DNA of 64,000 bases from positions 930,001 to 994,000 of the forward strand of contig CM060731.1 in assembly GCA_030704615.1 (NCBI GenBank), read 5' to 3'. Below the pieces are notes generated by a model that did no database searches, was not told the origin of the DNA, and worked only from the letters and a program-made list of their open reading frames with translations. Shown one piece after another: positions 1 to 12,300 of the stretch. This DNA is from Takakia lepidozioides (lineage: Eukaryota > Streptophyta > Takakiopsida > Takakiales > Takakiaceae). A program made the translations under genes and the position numbers. Every line of letters begins with the position of its first letter. Positions within the stretch are counted from its first letter, which is position 1.

Positions 1-9
1 GAAGCTGTT

Positions 10-535
10 CGTACCAACAATTCCTCCCTGTCCGGCCCAAAGCCCCATTGTTTGCCGCTCAGGAACTTGTAGTACGTGGCTTGCTGCATGATTGCTCTGT
101 CGATGTCCTCCGTTGTGGCCGTCACTACGTCCACCAGATGTGCGGCAGAAGACGCTCGCTAGGAGGAGTGGACCGATTCTGCCATATTCGTGTTCGGCAT
201 GTCCGTGTCGGAATCCAAGCACCGCTCCTAGAAGAACACAAACAATGGTGAGGGACCAATCGAAATGTCCGTAACAGAAAGACAAATGAACGACATTGAC
301 AGCAGCCTACCTCCCGCATGTACTGTCCGAACTGTCGATACCGAAAATGCCACCACCCCAACTAGCTGTGCAATGCTCCCAGATTGGTTGTCTCCACTGC
401 ACCTGACGTGTTCCACCAAGCCTTGATGATAGCAAACTTAACCTCCGCGTCATCAAATGTGGGTGCATCCTTCCACGCCGTACAAAGGACACGGTGTTCA
501 GCCTGGAATGAGCTAGCAACAAATTTGGTAGTGTA
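10..535 (-). pseudogene. SWIM/MULE-like transposase fragment, C-terminal part (old copy)
   Basis: Read on the minus strand this stretch is clearly homologous to the transposase genes in the large inverted duplication at 41.5-64 kb. The readable peptide includes DSDTDMPNTNMAESVHSS, against the same block in the arms. An intron lies at the same place as in the arm copies: the exon ends at 311 (GAG|GTAGG), the acceptor is TAG at 228-230, and the intron is 83 bp with a sequence unlike the 88-bp arm intron. The fragment ends near 540, where unrelated retroelement sequence begins, and the homology resumes near 3190. Substitutions and frame breaks are frequent, so this is an older and inactive family member. 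The coordinates of the break are approximate. Confidence 0.8.
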
Positions 536-544
536 GTGGGATAG

Positions 545-1125
545 TTACTGCAGGGCGTGTTATTCTGAGGGTTTGAGAGGTGTTGCCCTCAAGGGTCCTG
601 ATCTTGGAGGGTCGGGATGGCATGACTTGGAAGGACCATGTGCGTAATTGTGCGCCATGTCACCTTCCCAATGTCGATGGCAGAGTTGACCCAAACTTGG
701 CAGTGGTACTTGCAGGTTTGAGGTGCATGCTCTGTGGGTCTGCCAAAGGGGCAGCCACCATGCTAGTGTGTGATCGATGCTCAAGGGGTTGGCATATAGG
801 ATGCTTGACACCAACTCTTGAGAAGGTTCCTGACGGAGATTGGTTGTGTCCACACTGCTTGGGATAGTGGCAGTGGACATGACTGGAGGCAGCTAACAAG
901 ACATGGGAGGCCAAGCTCATATGAGTCAATACATGAGATCCCAAGCTCAAGTTCACAGGTTGCAAGACGACGACTAATGATGGGGCAACTCTTGCACCCG
1001 GCCTCTTGATCTATTTTGTGAGTGTAGTAGGGATAGTGGTGGAGGACTTAGTGAGGCTATGGTCACTATCACATCTTGTGGCTACCTGGACTTAGAGGGA
1101 CCTAAGCACCAGCTAGGGGGGCGAT
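545..1125 (+). pseudogene. Retroelement 3' ORF remnant with PHD finger
   Basis: An open stretch ending at 867 encodes a PHD-type C4HC3 zinc finger: CMLC, then CDRC, then GWHIGC, ending DWLCPHC. PHD fingers usually read histone tails. A stop follows shortly after the finger. Downstream, a purine-rich tract (agctagggggg, about 1115-1125) leads into LTR-like sequence. A second copy of the same block (CHLPNVDGR through the PHD finger, then tract and LTR) lies on the minus strand at 32358-32860. The finger is therefore part of a transposable element and not a host gene. Upstream of about 650 the frame is unclear. PHD fingers next to C5-methyltransferase domains occur in some LTR retroelements of early-diverging green plants (family knowledge, from memory). 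Confidence 0.72.
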
Positions 1126-1130
1126 TGTGT

Positions 1131-1830
1131 GGACTAGTGACTGCCATAGTGGGCAGCATAGTGGCAGCCTAGTGACTGACTAGTTGTAGCCTAGTGGTTG
1201 GACTAGTGGTTGGATTAGTGGTGACTAGTGGTATACTAGTGTGTGGTGTGCACATGTGTTGTGTGGTTTTGGACAACGATGTAGTTGTGTAGCGATATGT
1301 ATGCGCACGACAGCTGTCAAATTATTTTACCACTAGTGTGAAACTAGCTAGGAAATAGCTAGCTTTTACATATTGACATTTGGGATTGGCCCAAGTGTCA
1401 ATCCAGGGATCAAGGCAGATTTAGGCCCTGGAGTGGTTATCTTCACGGCAAGCGCGGGAGGCTCATCTTTCTCGAGTTGAGCCTCACCGCGCCTAGCTAT
1501 GGCGCCGTAGTGTGGATTCCCCATGGCGTGGGGTGCACTTGGCTTGACTTGTATTTGAGTGATGAGGTTATATATGTATGAGTTTATGCTTCAGCTTTGT
1601 GAGCTCGCATGAGCTTGTGCTTGTATTCTTCTTCTTTATCCATTGTGTGGACTAGTGACTGCCATAGTGGGTAGCATAGTGGCAGCCTAGTGACTGACTA
1701 GTTGTAGCCTAGTGGTTGGACTAGTGGTTGGACTAGTGGTGACTAGTGATATACTAGTGTGTGGTGTGCACATGTGTTGTGTGGTTTTGGACAGCGATGT
1801 AGTTGTGTAGCGATATGTATGCGCACGATA
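1131..1830 (+). repeat. LTR-like sequence with terminal direct repeats
   Basis: A block starting TGTGTGGACTAGTGACTGCC at about 1131 recurs at about 1648. The sequence between carries a TATA-like ttatatatg near 1570. Both copies end at the same kind of boundary (gtatgcgcacga, near 1310 and 1830). The minus-strand relative at 31826-32357 has the same structure with a shorter repeat. The block follows a polypurine tract, as a 3' LTR would. I cannot tell whether the real LTR is the long unit with an internal duplication or two short LTRs around a 340-bp body. Confidence 0.6.
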
Positions 1831-3060
1831 GTATCGATAATGTATGGGTATGTGGTCACTGACTGTCTTGTGAACAAACCTTTTTTTGTTCTGCCCATAT
1901 TGTTTCTGACATGTGAGGAGAGGATCGTCTTCATGTACGGGAAGTAGACGTGAATGTGTGCATGCATTTTCTGGCCCATCTGCATGCTTTCCAGGAACAA
2001 AGACCAGTGGAATGGGGGGTGTCTCCAAAGGAGCAGGACCGAACGACACCTTTTTGTGCTTCCCTTGCTTTCCTTCTCACCGTTGTTCCATTCTCCCACC
2101 TGCCCAACAACAGCACTCTCGAAGCAATAGCATGACATATTTTCGCACATGGTCTTCTTCACCAGTGAATGAGCTTTTATGCTACATGTACTGCCCCGTC
2201 CACATTAACGTTGATCCCTGCAAGCACTTGGCAAGACACCCCAGAGCCGCAAATCCAGCAACCACCACAAACACATCTAACTGATTGTAGTGACACGGGA
2301 ATAACTCACTTGTAGAGGAATTGAACCTCCAGCCAAATGAATGGCTCTGCCCCTTGTAGCACAAGTGCGATGCAAAAACAAGGTGAGTACAAAATGAAGA
2401 AGCACTTACGAGGTCCCCATCCCTGGGATGGGCTCCCACTTCTGCTCTGGAACTGTGCAGGCCTGAGTAGCACCAAATTGCATGAATCCTAAGCCTGAAT
2501 GTCAAATGCAGGTTTATGTCGCGATGTAGCACGCCATTATCTTACCTGTAGTTTCCAGTTTCACTGGTGTCACATTTGCCTTCAAGTCAACATCAAAATT
2601 AAGTCCACCTATGCGCAAATCGCAGAATCTCTCATGACACCATCTGCGTACCGAAAAACTGGTTTGGCATGATATAATTGTAGTTCACAACCTTAATGAA
2701 CGCTTTCAGCCTTTACCTCTCCGTGCGCTCCATCGTGCCTCCATCCAGCACATTCTGTAAATGTTGAATGACCAAGAACCCGATGTCACACCGTTCTGAG
2801 AAGCCACTACGCGCGCTCACAGTATACGAAGGCCTTGCCGTGTCAGGATTTGCATTCCCACGTCCCGCCATGTCCGACGCAGCACTTGCATCCTTGCCAG
2901 ACAGGCCAGGTGGAGGCAGCATGTATTAAAATATCTATTCCCCCAATGCCACATTTTGTTTACCTCTTTTTGTGAAAGCCACGTCAGCAAATGTGCTGCC
3001 GAGTCATGGGTGCAATGAATGCGCAGTGGTTCATGGAGTCGTTGAGTCGACTACATATTC
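1831..3060. other. No gene recognised
   Basis: Only short open frames are present on either strand and none resembles a family I know. The stretch sits inside the interruption of the transposase fragment, so it is probably further transposon-derived or captured sequence. Confidence 0.5.
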
Positions 3061-3189
3061 ACTTTAATGAATAAATATCTTTATTCCATTAATCGAATTA
3101 GGAATGCAAATTTGTAGTCGCATGTGCAGTAATTACAACCACTTGCAATTTTGGCTTTTTCAAATTTTGTCTGTTTCGACTCTCCAGTA

Positions 3190-3756
3190 GTCCCGTTTAC
3201 TACCAAGTGGTTCCCGGAGTGGTCGCGGACATGCAGTCGATTCGAAAAAGACACGAATGCTTCTAGTGGCCTTCCATCGGAACATTGGGGTCTTCCTCGT
3301 ACACCCTTCGGATGACAGCCCAATTTGCTTGTGCGTTGTCCGCCATGAAACCACGGAAATTGGGAGGGGGCAATCCCGCCTTGGCCATCTGTTCGTTTAT
3401 TCCCTGCCAAAGAAGCATCTCCGATTGTGTGTCCTCTCCTTTCATCTCACAAATAACAATTGTCATTAGCATCTTGCAGTTGGTGTTGTAGACATGTGCA
3501 GCCATTGTCACCCACTGGTGATTTGTAATTCGCTTGATATGGTCGAACATGACCCAACTGTTTGACAAGTCCCCACTCGTCATCCGGTCGACCAGTTTGA
3601 CGCCGCTGCCAGGCCCACACGTGGACATTTTGAATACGAAACAACGATTTGCCTCAGTCCCTTGTCCAGGAAACCTACTTCCATGAATGTAGTCATATCC
3701 ACATCATCGTTTCACCTCCAGAATGTAGTGCATATCCGAGCCACGCCCAATTTTCT
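3190..3756 (-). pseudogene. SWIM/MULE-like transposase fragment, catalytic core (old copy)
   Basis: The minus strand encodes a close relative of the catalytic region of the arm transposases. It includes STCGPGSGVKLVDRMTSG, the block QWVTMAAHVYNTNCKMLM, and FRGFMADNAQANWAVIRR. This copy keeps the segment LSNSWVMFDHI that the left arm at 43.5 kb has lost. It is the continuation of the fragment at 10-535, separated by about 2.65 kb of retroelement and unknown sequence. Homology ends at about 3756, where the arms continue into the N-terminal exon. It is truncated at both ends and cannot be functional. Confidence 0.82.
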
Positions 3757-4174
3757 GTTTCATCCATGCCTCATTCATCCATCAAGTTTTCATCATACAT
3801 TCATCCAATATTCATCCACCTGCACATCTTCTTGGGCATATCAGCCATATACAGAAATTTCCGACGAGATGGGGGGGAATCGTCCCTTTTGTGGACTTGT
3901 TGAGTTCTCCACTAAAAGGACGTCTGCCCGCATTAAATGGCTAAACCTTGTAAGTGGTAACAGGCCTTCCTAGGATTCCTGTCCGCGGTTATAGCCCCAA
4001 GCGCAATGTGGTCACCCTGGAACGTGAGCAGAATTCTTCTCACGACATTTTTTTGCTTACGTGAGCTCATGGACAAGCATTCCCCTCTAATACACAAGCC
4101 AGTTCATGGCATGTCCTCATTGCAGATAGGTTTGGATAACTTCATAAAAGGCTACAGAACTCAATATGCATCTC
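3757..4174. other. No gene recognised; TTCATCCA-rich
   Basis: The motif TTCATCCA or CATCCA occurs several times between 3760 and 3830. A similar motif cluster occurs near 31440-31560. No coding frame is convincing. Confidence 0.4.
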
Positions 4175-4575
4175 AGGGCCGAGTCTGATGAGAGGGCAAA
4201 ACAGGCTGAAATAGGTCGAAGAATCTAAGGTGCCCTCACCACATTGTCCTTGACCTTGTGTCATGACCCATGGAGAATTTGACCGACCATCAACCCAAAA
4301 GGACCTCTTGTGTGCTCTGCTTGTGTCTATAGTCAGGTAATGTCGATTGGTCTGTGAGAACCACCATGGTGCAGCTAAGCAGGCATGATTGAAACACGGT
4401 CTGCTAAGACCAAGCTGACTCTCCCAAGAACCTTGTAAACATCATGAAGAATACCAAATCATGGTACTAACAGGAGCCAAGAGCCCACATTTGCAGGATG
4501 GACAAACTTCTTCACATCGTACATTAAAACAAAGCCACACCTTGCGATTGCGGTTGTCTCACCATCGTACAAATT
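4175..4575 (+). repeat. Dispersed repeat A, copy 1
   Basis: This stretch (gagtctgatgagagggcaaa through attgcggttgtc) recurs almost in full at 35957-36356 in the same orientation, in part at 36400-36505, and in inverted orientation at 31672-31825. No protein is recognisable. It is probably a transposable-element fragment. Confidence 0.75.
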
Positions 4576-4619
4576 CCAACTGTGATAGCTCCTGCGGTGT
4601 ACTCATAATCTGCAAATGT

Positions 4620-4855
4620 CTCCATCTGCGATCGGTGTGTGAAACCCCTCCGCGCTCAAGCACGCGGGGGCATCATCCTGCCTTCCCCACGCACAGCTCT
4701 CCCGATTATTTTTTCGGTTATTTTTGGGCAGCCCAGGCAGAGTCCAAAAAAATTGACGACGAAACGTGGCGACGATGACGTGGCACTATGGAACCCTATT
4801 CCTGCTCTACGCTAAACTAGTCTCCGACCTTCAATCGTCGCTAGAATTACCGCCT
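4620..4855. repeat. Dispersed repeat B, copy 1
   Basis: The segment from tcggtgtgtgaaacccctcc to gtcgctagaatta has an inverted relative at 18975-19215. Shared parts include the gggcatcatcctgccttccc-like core and ctattcctgctctacgctaa. It looks like a MITE-scale element. Termini were not resolved. Confidence 0.65.
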
Positions 4856-5043
4856 GTAGGCAGCTCCCCTCTTGGTTGGGACCTACCGCAACAGACTTGC
4901 TTGCCCGGCAGACCCTCCGAGGGGGTGGGAGGTCCCACCCTACACAACCCCCTCGCCACAGGCACGCGTGCGCATTGAAGACGCTATTATCTTTCGATGT
5001 GCAGCTCTTTGGCTCTGGGGCCTTCCAAAAAGGAAAAAGAGCA

Positions 5044-5225
5044 CATCGGCTGGTAGCTCAGCTGGTAAGTGCACAATGTGTCGCCCTGGTGGTTCAAGGT
5101 TCGAGCGCGGTGTGTGGATTGTTCGTGACCGGGTGGTCTGGTGGTGATGTTTCCCTCCTATGTGCCTAATGGCGGGGGTTAATTTTCCCCCCTCCTCAAG
5201 GGCCTGAATTGTGAGCAGTCGCTTT
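5044..5225 (+). mobile_element. tRNA-derived SINE-like head
   Basis: An A-box-like TGGTAGCTCAGCTGG (5051-5065) and a B-box-like GGTTCGAGC (5098-5106) are spaced as in a tRNA gene. The flanks do not form a convincing acceptor stem and no clear anticodon loop is visible. A tRNA-derived SINE head fits better than a functional tRNA. The body downstream (gggtggtctggtggtgatg) and its 3' end are unresolved. Confidence 0.5.
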
Positions 5226-5228
5226 CCT

Positions 5229-6059
5229 TTAACCCTTAAGTTCCCAAGCTTTTTTTTGACTTTTTACCAATTTTGGGTACCCAGCTGCAGTAAATTGCCC
5301 CTAGAAACCTACCAAAAATCATTCGGAGATTCCAGCCTTATAGCAATGGGCCCAACTCATTTATGCATGACATACCAAAAAATGAGCCAATTCCACCGTG
5401 GAAATTGTGAGATTATAGCGTTGGCCCGGACCTCAAATATCAAGTCCCAAAGAAAAAGTGAGAAAGAAATTGGTTTGACCAAATCAAAACCTAGCTTTAT
5501 CCAATTTTGCTTGCCCCAAGACCCACCAGTTCCAAATCAATAGTGGAGTGGCTATGACCCCACTAAATTGCAGGTCCAACTGATTTTTTCACCTATGGTT
5601 GCTATGCATGCAATTACATGGGGGTTGAAATCTCAAAATTGACAAGAGAAAATGTGCCTCCAAATGAAGTACTTTGTTTTTTACAAAAAATTTAAAAGCC
5701 AATGGTGGATGTGTGTATGTAATGCTCACACACCACAAGGTGAAGTGCTTTTTCCAAAATTGCTAATTTTCTGCCAAAAATGGCCTTTGGAGTGCAATCT
5801 GTTTTGGGCTTGTTTACCTGCCACGTCAGCGGTCAACAAGCCATTTTCAGGCCCCTAAACGTAAATGAGAGTTCTAAGATATTTTTTGTAGGTTGTAGCT
5901 TTTGTTTTTTCTTAATTTTGTTTTTTCATCATACTCGAGACAAATCCCTTGTCATTAAAGCTTCAGGAGTGGGCCCCATCAGATTAGATCTGCAAAAATT
6001 AGGTCGAACTGCAAATTCAAAGTGACCCGATTCAGGTCGCTTGGGAACTTAAGGGTTAA
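5229..6059. mobile_element. piggyBac-like non-autonomous element with TTAA ends
   Basis: The sequence is bounded by exact inverted repeats: TTAACCCTTAAGTTCCCAAG at 5229 onward and its reverse complement ending at 6059. TTAA stands at both outer ends followed by CCC, the signature of piggyBac-type insertion (TTAA target duplication, termini starting CCY). The 830-bp interior is AT-rich with no long coding frame, so it would depend on a transposase elsewhere. It lies immediately 5' of the U2AF gene and could affect its promoter. An alternative is another TIR family that happens to start with TTAACCC. Confidence 0.62.
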
Positions 6060-6349
6060 TTTGAAAAAGAAAAGAAAAAAGAAACCAAACAAAACAAAAA
6101 CAAAAACTACTAAGCAAAGGTCAGCAGGCCTAAAAAAATCAGCCCGACTTCTGTGTGCCCTAACTCTCACACGTACCTGTTCAATCCACATGTCTCCTTG
6201 CGTCTGTCGGTGTCTGCGTCTTTGGATCCTGCTTCGACCCCACCTGCTGGACGATCATCTCTGTGCTGCAACGAAGCAAGTGTTACCCTGGAAGCTTGAT
6301 AAGAAGTAGGATATTTGTAGATCACAAGCTAGTTGTGCAAGGTATAGAG
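6060..6349 (+). promoter_or_regulatory. 5' flank/UTR of U2AF65 gene
   Basis: This is the short interval between the TTAA element and the U2AF start codon. It holds an A-rich run at 6062-6120 and pyrimidine-rich sequence at 6160-6270. No clear TATA box was seen. The transcript start cannot be placed from sequence alone. Confidence 0.4.
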
Positions 6350-9300
6350 ATGGCAGACGACGGGGGGCCATATGACGACGGGGACTCACCTCCACCTAGA
6401 CATGGTGACTCCGGGGGTTATGACGGACACGCTGATCGGGAAAATGGAGATAGGAAGCGAGAGGTCGGGACTCTCCTCTCACCCCTCTTCAGACATCATC
6501 GTCTGCTTATGCTAATCTGGTAGAATAAGAGGGCTTGGTGTACTTGGAATCTGCAGAGGCTCCTTGCAAATGCGTGGTTTGGTCGTAATTCTTGAATGTG
6601 CCATGAGAAGGTCATGGATTTCCGGGCTGAACGCTTGAAGTGTGTAGTCTTTTCACCATCGAATGTGTATGTTGTTTTCTGTCGAAGGTTCTGTCCGCAC
6701 GCGTTATCAATCCGCTCTCTGTGTCCTTCATCGATGTCTGTTTTGGGAGGTCCGGGTACCATATATTTCCTTATGAGTTTGGATGTCACTACATGCGTCA
6801 AGTGTCGGCGCAAGTGTAGTTTCAATTTCATTCTGAATTTTCGCTGGTGTGTAACGTCTGCTTCTACTTTGATACCATCATGGTGTTCTCCTCTACTGTC
6901 TTGATCCTTTCTAGTCTGCTAATTTAATCTTGGCAACATACAAACAACTTGGTGTGCGATCAGGTTTACCATATCTCTGTAGAGTGTCATTGTATGAGTT
7001 CTGGTGTCTGGTAGTATGCGTCTTTGTGACTCAATGTTCCATTGTCGTTTTGTTCCCAGCCTTTTTTTTTCCATCAAGTAAGTTGTGTCTTATCTGCCAG
7101 GTCTCCTTGTAGCTTGATATCTTGGGATGGTGGGGTCTTGTACGATAGTCCAGCACTTTCTGAGTGCAGAACGGCATGCAGTTTTTCAATTGGTAGGAGC
7201 AGAGTAGAGGAAGTTGTCTTACCTGACCTAATGACGATTCTGTTCCTGTAACCTGTCTTGTCTGCAGAGTGAAGGCAGAGTCCCGTCATGCCATTGAGTT
7301 CAGGGATTGCAGCAGCTACTGTTGTCAGGTGTCTAGGATTATCAGTCCAATTGAGGGAGCACTTAAGTTAGCGTGTGAAGTAGTGCTGTCCCACTGGGTT
7401 GTTACAACTCATTGGAAGTTTTTCCTGTAAATGCGTAGCACCTAACAGGTCACAAACCCTAAACGCCTGGCAGCCATGGAACTGTTGAATGCTCCCGGTG
7501 CATCATACAGTGCCAAGAAGAAACAAGTTTTATTTTCTTGCCTTGCTAGAGACTCTACACCTCTTAATGACAGATGAAGTTGCAAATTTGTACTCTAAGT
7601 GGTTATTCTCTTATATTTATTCTACATTCTTTGGCAATTGTCATCACTTGACAGAAAGAGTGTGGGACCACGCGGCTTTATTTCATTCAGTTCCCCAAAC
7701 CAGACACCTAGTGCAATGATTTTCTGTTAAGTCATTTGAATCCCAAACATTAGACTGTTTTGTTTTGCTAAATCACTAACCGTCATCTAGATGTGGCGAG
7801 AATTCACATGTATTTGGCAGCAGTTTGCAGTATCTTCCATTACAGTTATAGGATAAGTATGATGTGTCATCAGTTCCAAATTTAATGGTTGTATTTGTTG
7901 TCATTGTTGTTCCTCCGTGTGCGTAGTTGGGAAGGACACCGGTTAAAGAGCCCTCATGTTGAGAAAAGGTTGACGGAGGGATGCCTTATCCTCCACATCA
8001 ACGACTGTTTCAAAGATCTCTGTATAGATGTCTCCATCATCTCATTCACGCTGCAAGTTTGATGATCTGTGTGCCTAGCTTGGTCGATGCCAACGTACTC
8101 TTTCTGGCCTCAGTTTGGCTGTCCAATCAGACCAGTAGTTTCCTTTGTCACCAAGTTTTCGAGGCCATGGCTTTTGCAAAGTGCCTGGTCTGGTCTCTTG
8201 TGAAGGTGTTCCAGACATGCTCATTGCTGGACATTTGTGCCTGCCCATAATAGTGAGATATAGGCAGGAGACCTTCACCGCAGCTCATGCAAAACGGGCT
8301 GTTTCATAGTTGTAGCTTGGTTGTTAAGTGTTTTCTGGTCTGCTGTAAACCATTATTTGTGTTTAAAACGATTAGAGACAAAGGAGAAAGTTATAACAAA
8401 TCTCACCTTCTTTTATTTTCCATTCGGTTGCTTTTTCGTTTGCAGCACACCTCCCGAGAGCCGGATAGAGACAGGGAAAAGAGCCGAGAAAAAGATCGAG
8501 ACAGAGATCGGCGCCACAGAGATGATAGAGACCGGGATAGGGATAGAGGGCACGACCGAGAGCGCCATCGGAGTCGTGATCGGGAGAGGTGGGTAATTTT
8601 GTATAATTTTATGTCTTCCTTTCTTACAAGATCAAAGTTTGCTTAGCTTTTACTGCAGCAGGCGTTGAGCAGAGACGCAAATGATGCAAACGTGATTTGG
8701 TGTGCTTAGCTTCCATAGAAGATACATAGCTTGATTTTCAGGAGTGACTTCACTCCTAGTGTGGTTTCCCAGTCTAGCTTTCACCCTGTCACATGCTGTA
8801 ATACATGGTGTTGTGCTTTGTCATTTTTAACAGCTTGGTCACATTCTGTCATCACTCATTAGTACTTGTTGATGTGGTTGGGTTCTTCAAATCTGATGGA
8901 TTTGTGAGTATCGGTGTTCAGTCCTCAGCTTCACCACCATTCCCTGGAAAGTACAATTCTCGAACTGTTTTGGCTTTCACCAGTCTCAGTTATGTCTCGT
9001 CCTATTTTGGGGCAAATATGATTTGGCTTGTTACAGGCGAAGTCGGGAGTATGATCGCGATCGAGACAGAAGGCGCAGACACCGGTCTTGCTCCAACTCT
9101 GGAGGAAGGTCACTTGATCTCTCACGATCACGGTCTCGTTCACCATCACGTGACCGTAGAAGGTAAAGGACTCACACTGTTTGATGGTGAACTCATGTGT
9201 GAGTTCTTAATGCAAGTGAAAGTTGCAGATACACACGACAAGTTTGAACCACTCATATAGCTATGTTCCACTTCTTTTTGCAGCAAGCGGACCAGTGGGT

Positions 9301-12300
9301 TTGACATGGCACCTCCAGGTGCAACTGTCATCCCCGGTGCTACGATGCCAGGTCAGTTATTATCTCCACCTACTAAAATTCTAAACCCTATACCGCAACC
9401 GATTTACTGAAAGCGTCTCGGAAATATAATTTTTCACTCCGCTGTAAATTGCAGGCACCACATATCCTGCTTAAAAAAAAGTTGACAATCCACTAGAGAT
9501 ATGGACCTGGCAAGCCTATTTTAATAATTTCTAAGGGTGAGTCAAATAACTAAATTGTTGAGCTTAGATCTTCCTGCATGTGTGTACTTCAAGATAATGC
9601 CATGCTTTGAAATTAAGGTACATCCAGATCTGTGGATATTTCCACAGATATTGGTAGGCAGATGCATGCTCGATAGTAACTTCATGAAGTGCTTGGTGTG
9701 AGATCGTATCTTACCCTCTCTGTCCCCTCCCCTACTTCCATAGCATAGCATGAATGCATTCTAAATCCAATTGTCTGCTTGTAGCTTTTTTTCTTGATAT
9801 TGACTCTTTTTATAAAGTAAGCTTTCCTGTTAGCAGTCATGTCATAGATATTGTTTCTAAGCTGCTGGATTCACAACTGAAATGCACACAGGCATATGAT
9901 TCTTGGCACCTTTATCTTTGTGAGATGTGGGTGGGGTTGGTGGACGCAGTTTCAGATTGGCACTGAGAAAGTCTGTTTGCTTGTGTTCGCCTGTTGTTTG
10001 CTTGTTGTTGTCGTTTGTGGTTGTCTTTGTTTGCTTCGTGGGTGCGAAGGCATCAAACGAGCCGCACTTGCAATAACCTTCGCTGCCCACTCTCCATGAA
10101 GCGCGTAGGGTGCCTACAAGTGTTTCATTGGTCAACACAGGAGAATTGGAATACCCTCGTGTGGGTGGAACTTGGCTCATCTTCACCCCCTTCCAGCAAC
10201 TCTTGTTGTTACTTATGCATTAGCTGTAGAGGTTGTTTTCAAACGTTCAAGGAACATTCACGTATTTTTGTCAATAATAGGTGTTTGTCACAGTAGAGAA
10301 CACTAAAGAACTGAACCCCGAGTGACTTGGAGACCTGTGTGATCGATAATGCTCTTGGTTTTCCCACCTTGAAGTACTTGGGGGTGTCTCTCTACTGCTC
10401 ATATCCCAGTTGTCTGCATGGCTACCTGGTAGCAAGGCAATGCATTGGTTTTTGAAGTGGGTCTGGAGTGCATAGCTTTCTGCCCACAGGTGCACCTGTT
10501 GATTTCTCCTAGAGAAATCTATTCTTTTCTTTCCTCCCTTATGTCTTCAGAGTATTTTTCCATGCTTGGAAAACGAGATGGACATACTGTGCCAGTTGTT
10601 CTTCGGTATTGACTGTGCATTCCAAAGGCTTAGTTGAGTGATGTTTTGCTGTGGGTATGGTCTGTGCTGGGTAGACTTCCACATGGAACCCATGTTGCTG
10701 TTGCATAGAAGAGCTGATCATGGCACTAGCTTGTTCCCAATTGGATCTCCAATATTCTAATCATGCGTTTGACATTCTGATTCACTCTGAGACTAGATCT
10801 TGTGTCTTCCATATTACAGGTCAAATGCCTGGGATGTCTCAATCCATACCTGGGGTCTTTCCAGGAATGTTTCCATTTGGTGGCACACAGGTAAAATGTG
10901 GTCTCTGTTATGCTTACAACTTCATAGGTAGGGATATTTAGGAAATGATCATGTGCGTTGGTGTGACATTCTTAGGGCTGTCTTCTCATGCATTTTGCAA
11001 CTGTTATGAATGAGAGCACATTCACATTGCATGAATGTTTCTTGACAAGTGGGGTGATTGGCAGTTTGGAGGCCTTCCTGCATTGCCGGCTCAGGCAATG
11101 ACTCAACAGGTTAAGGAGTACTGAACTTCATGAAATGTCTGAGAACTTGGATTTATCGTTTGTGGTAGTTGCTGTTCAAACTTGAAGTTGTCAACAGATT
11201 TCTTTGGTTTGACATGTCTCAAGCATCAAACTGCAGAACCTGTTTAAATTCTGGAATATCACTATTTTCCAGCCAAATATTCCAGGCATTGATTTAGGTT
11301 GTGTGCCTCAGGCTACGCGGCATGCTCGTCGAGTTTATGTTGGGGGCCTCCCGCCAATGGCCAACGAGCAAGTATGTAGTCTTCCCTTTAGTTCAGGCTC
11401 ATCTGTGGTCAGTGGATGGGCTGCATGAGGACTCTACGGGACTGCATGGTGGTTTTCCTTCGTAGTCTGTGTCTGCCCATGCTTTGTTCCATGACTACTC
11501 TGGATGCTTGAAGAAATGAGAACTATGATTATTTCTCTCTTTTAATCTTACTGGTTGTTTTGTGAATCAGACAATTGCCACATATTTCAGTCAGGTTATG
11601 GCGGCTGTCGGAGCAAACACTGCTGGGCCGGGTACAGTCTCGTTCTTGATGACTTAGCCCATTGTTGATCTACGTGCCCAGGCCAATTATTGTGTGCTTA
11701 CTGGTTTGCCAAAGTGCCTTTTTCAGTAAAGTGGCCTCTTGGAATATTTTATAGGTATTTAAAAGAAAGTTATAGAATGTGATTGTCTTGTCTTCTTTGA
11801 CCGCATTGTGCATTGCATTGTGAAGTCCTTCAATTGGTGAGTTTTCAACACTGATGCAGGTGATGCTGTTGTGAACGTGTATATCAATCAAGAGAAAAAG
11901 TTTGCATTTGTGGAAATGCGGACGGTTGAAGAAGCTAGCAATGCCATGGCCCTCGATGGTATTATCTTTGAGGTACACATAGAAAAACACGGGCATTGGA
12001 CTTGTTCCGATTTTTCAAAAAAATAGAGCAAGTAAATATTGCATGGCCTGAGAACCTTGTTTCTGCAGCTTGCTGGGCATGGGATAGTGGGTGACTCGCA
12101 TAGAAAACATAAACACACAGAAAGGAAGAGAGAATATACTCATGCCACTCTATGCAAACATTGGCTTGCCACAGCCTTACAGCCATCGACCCCACGGGAA
12201 GCTAACCCTCCCAGAGCCTTTTGTGGAGTTCACATCCACCAGAGTTTAGAAAGGAAGAGAGGGAGAGAGAGAGAACGAAAAAAAGCATAGGTGAGCTGAA

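Noticed and set aside
5044-5116. Functional tRNA gene
   Set aside because: A and B boxes are present but the flanks do not pair as an acceptor stem and no anticodon arm is clear. A SINE head fits better.
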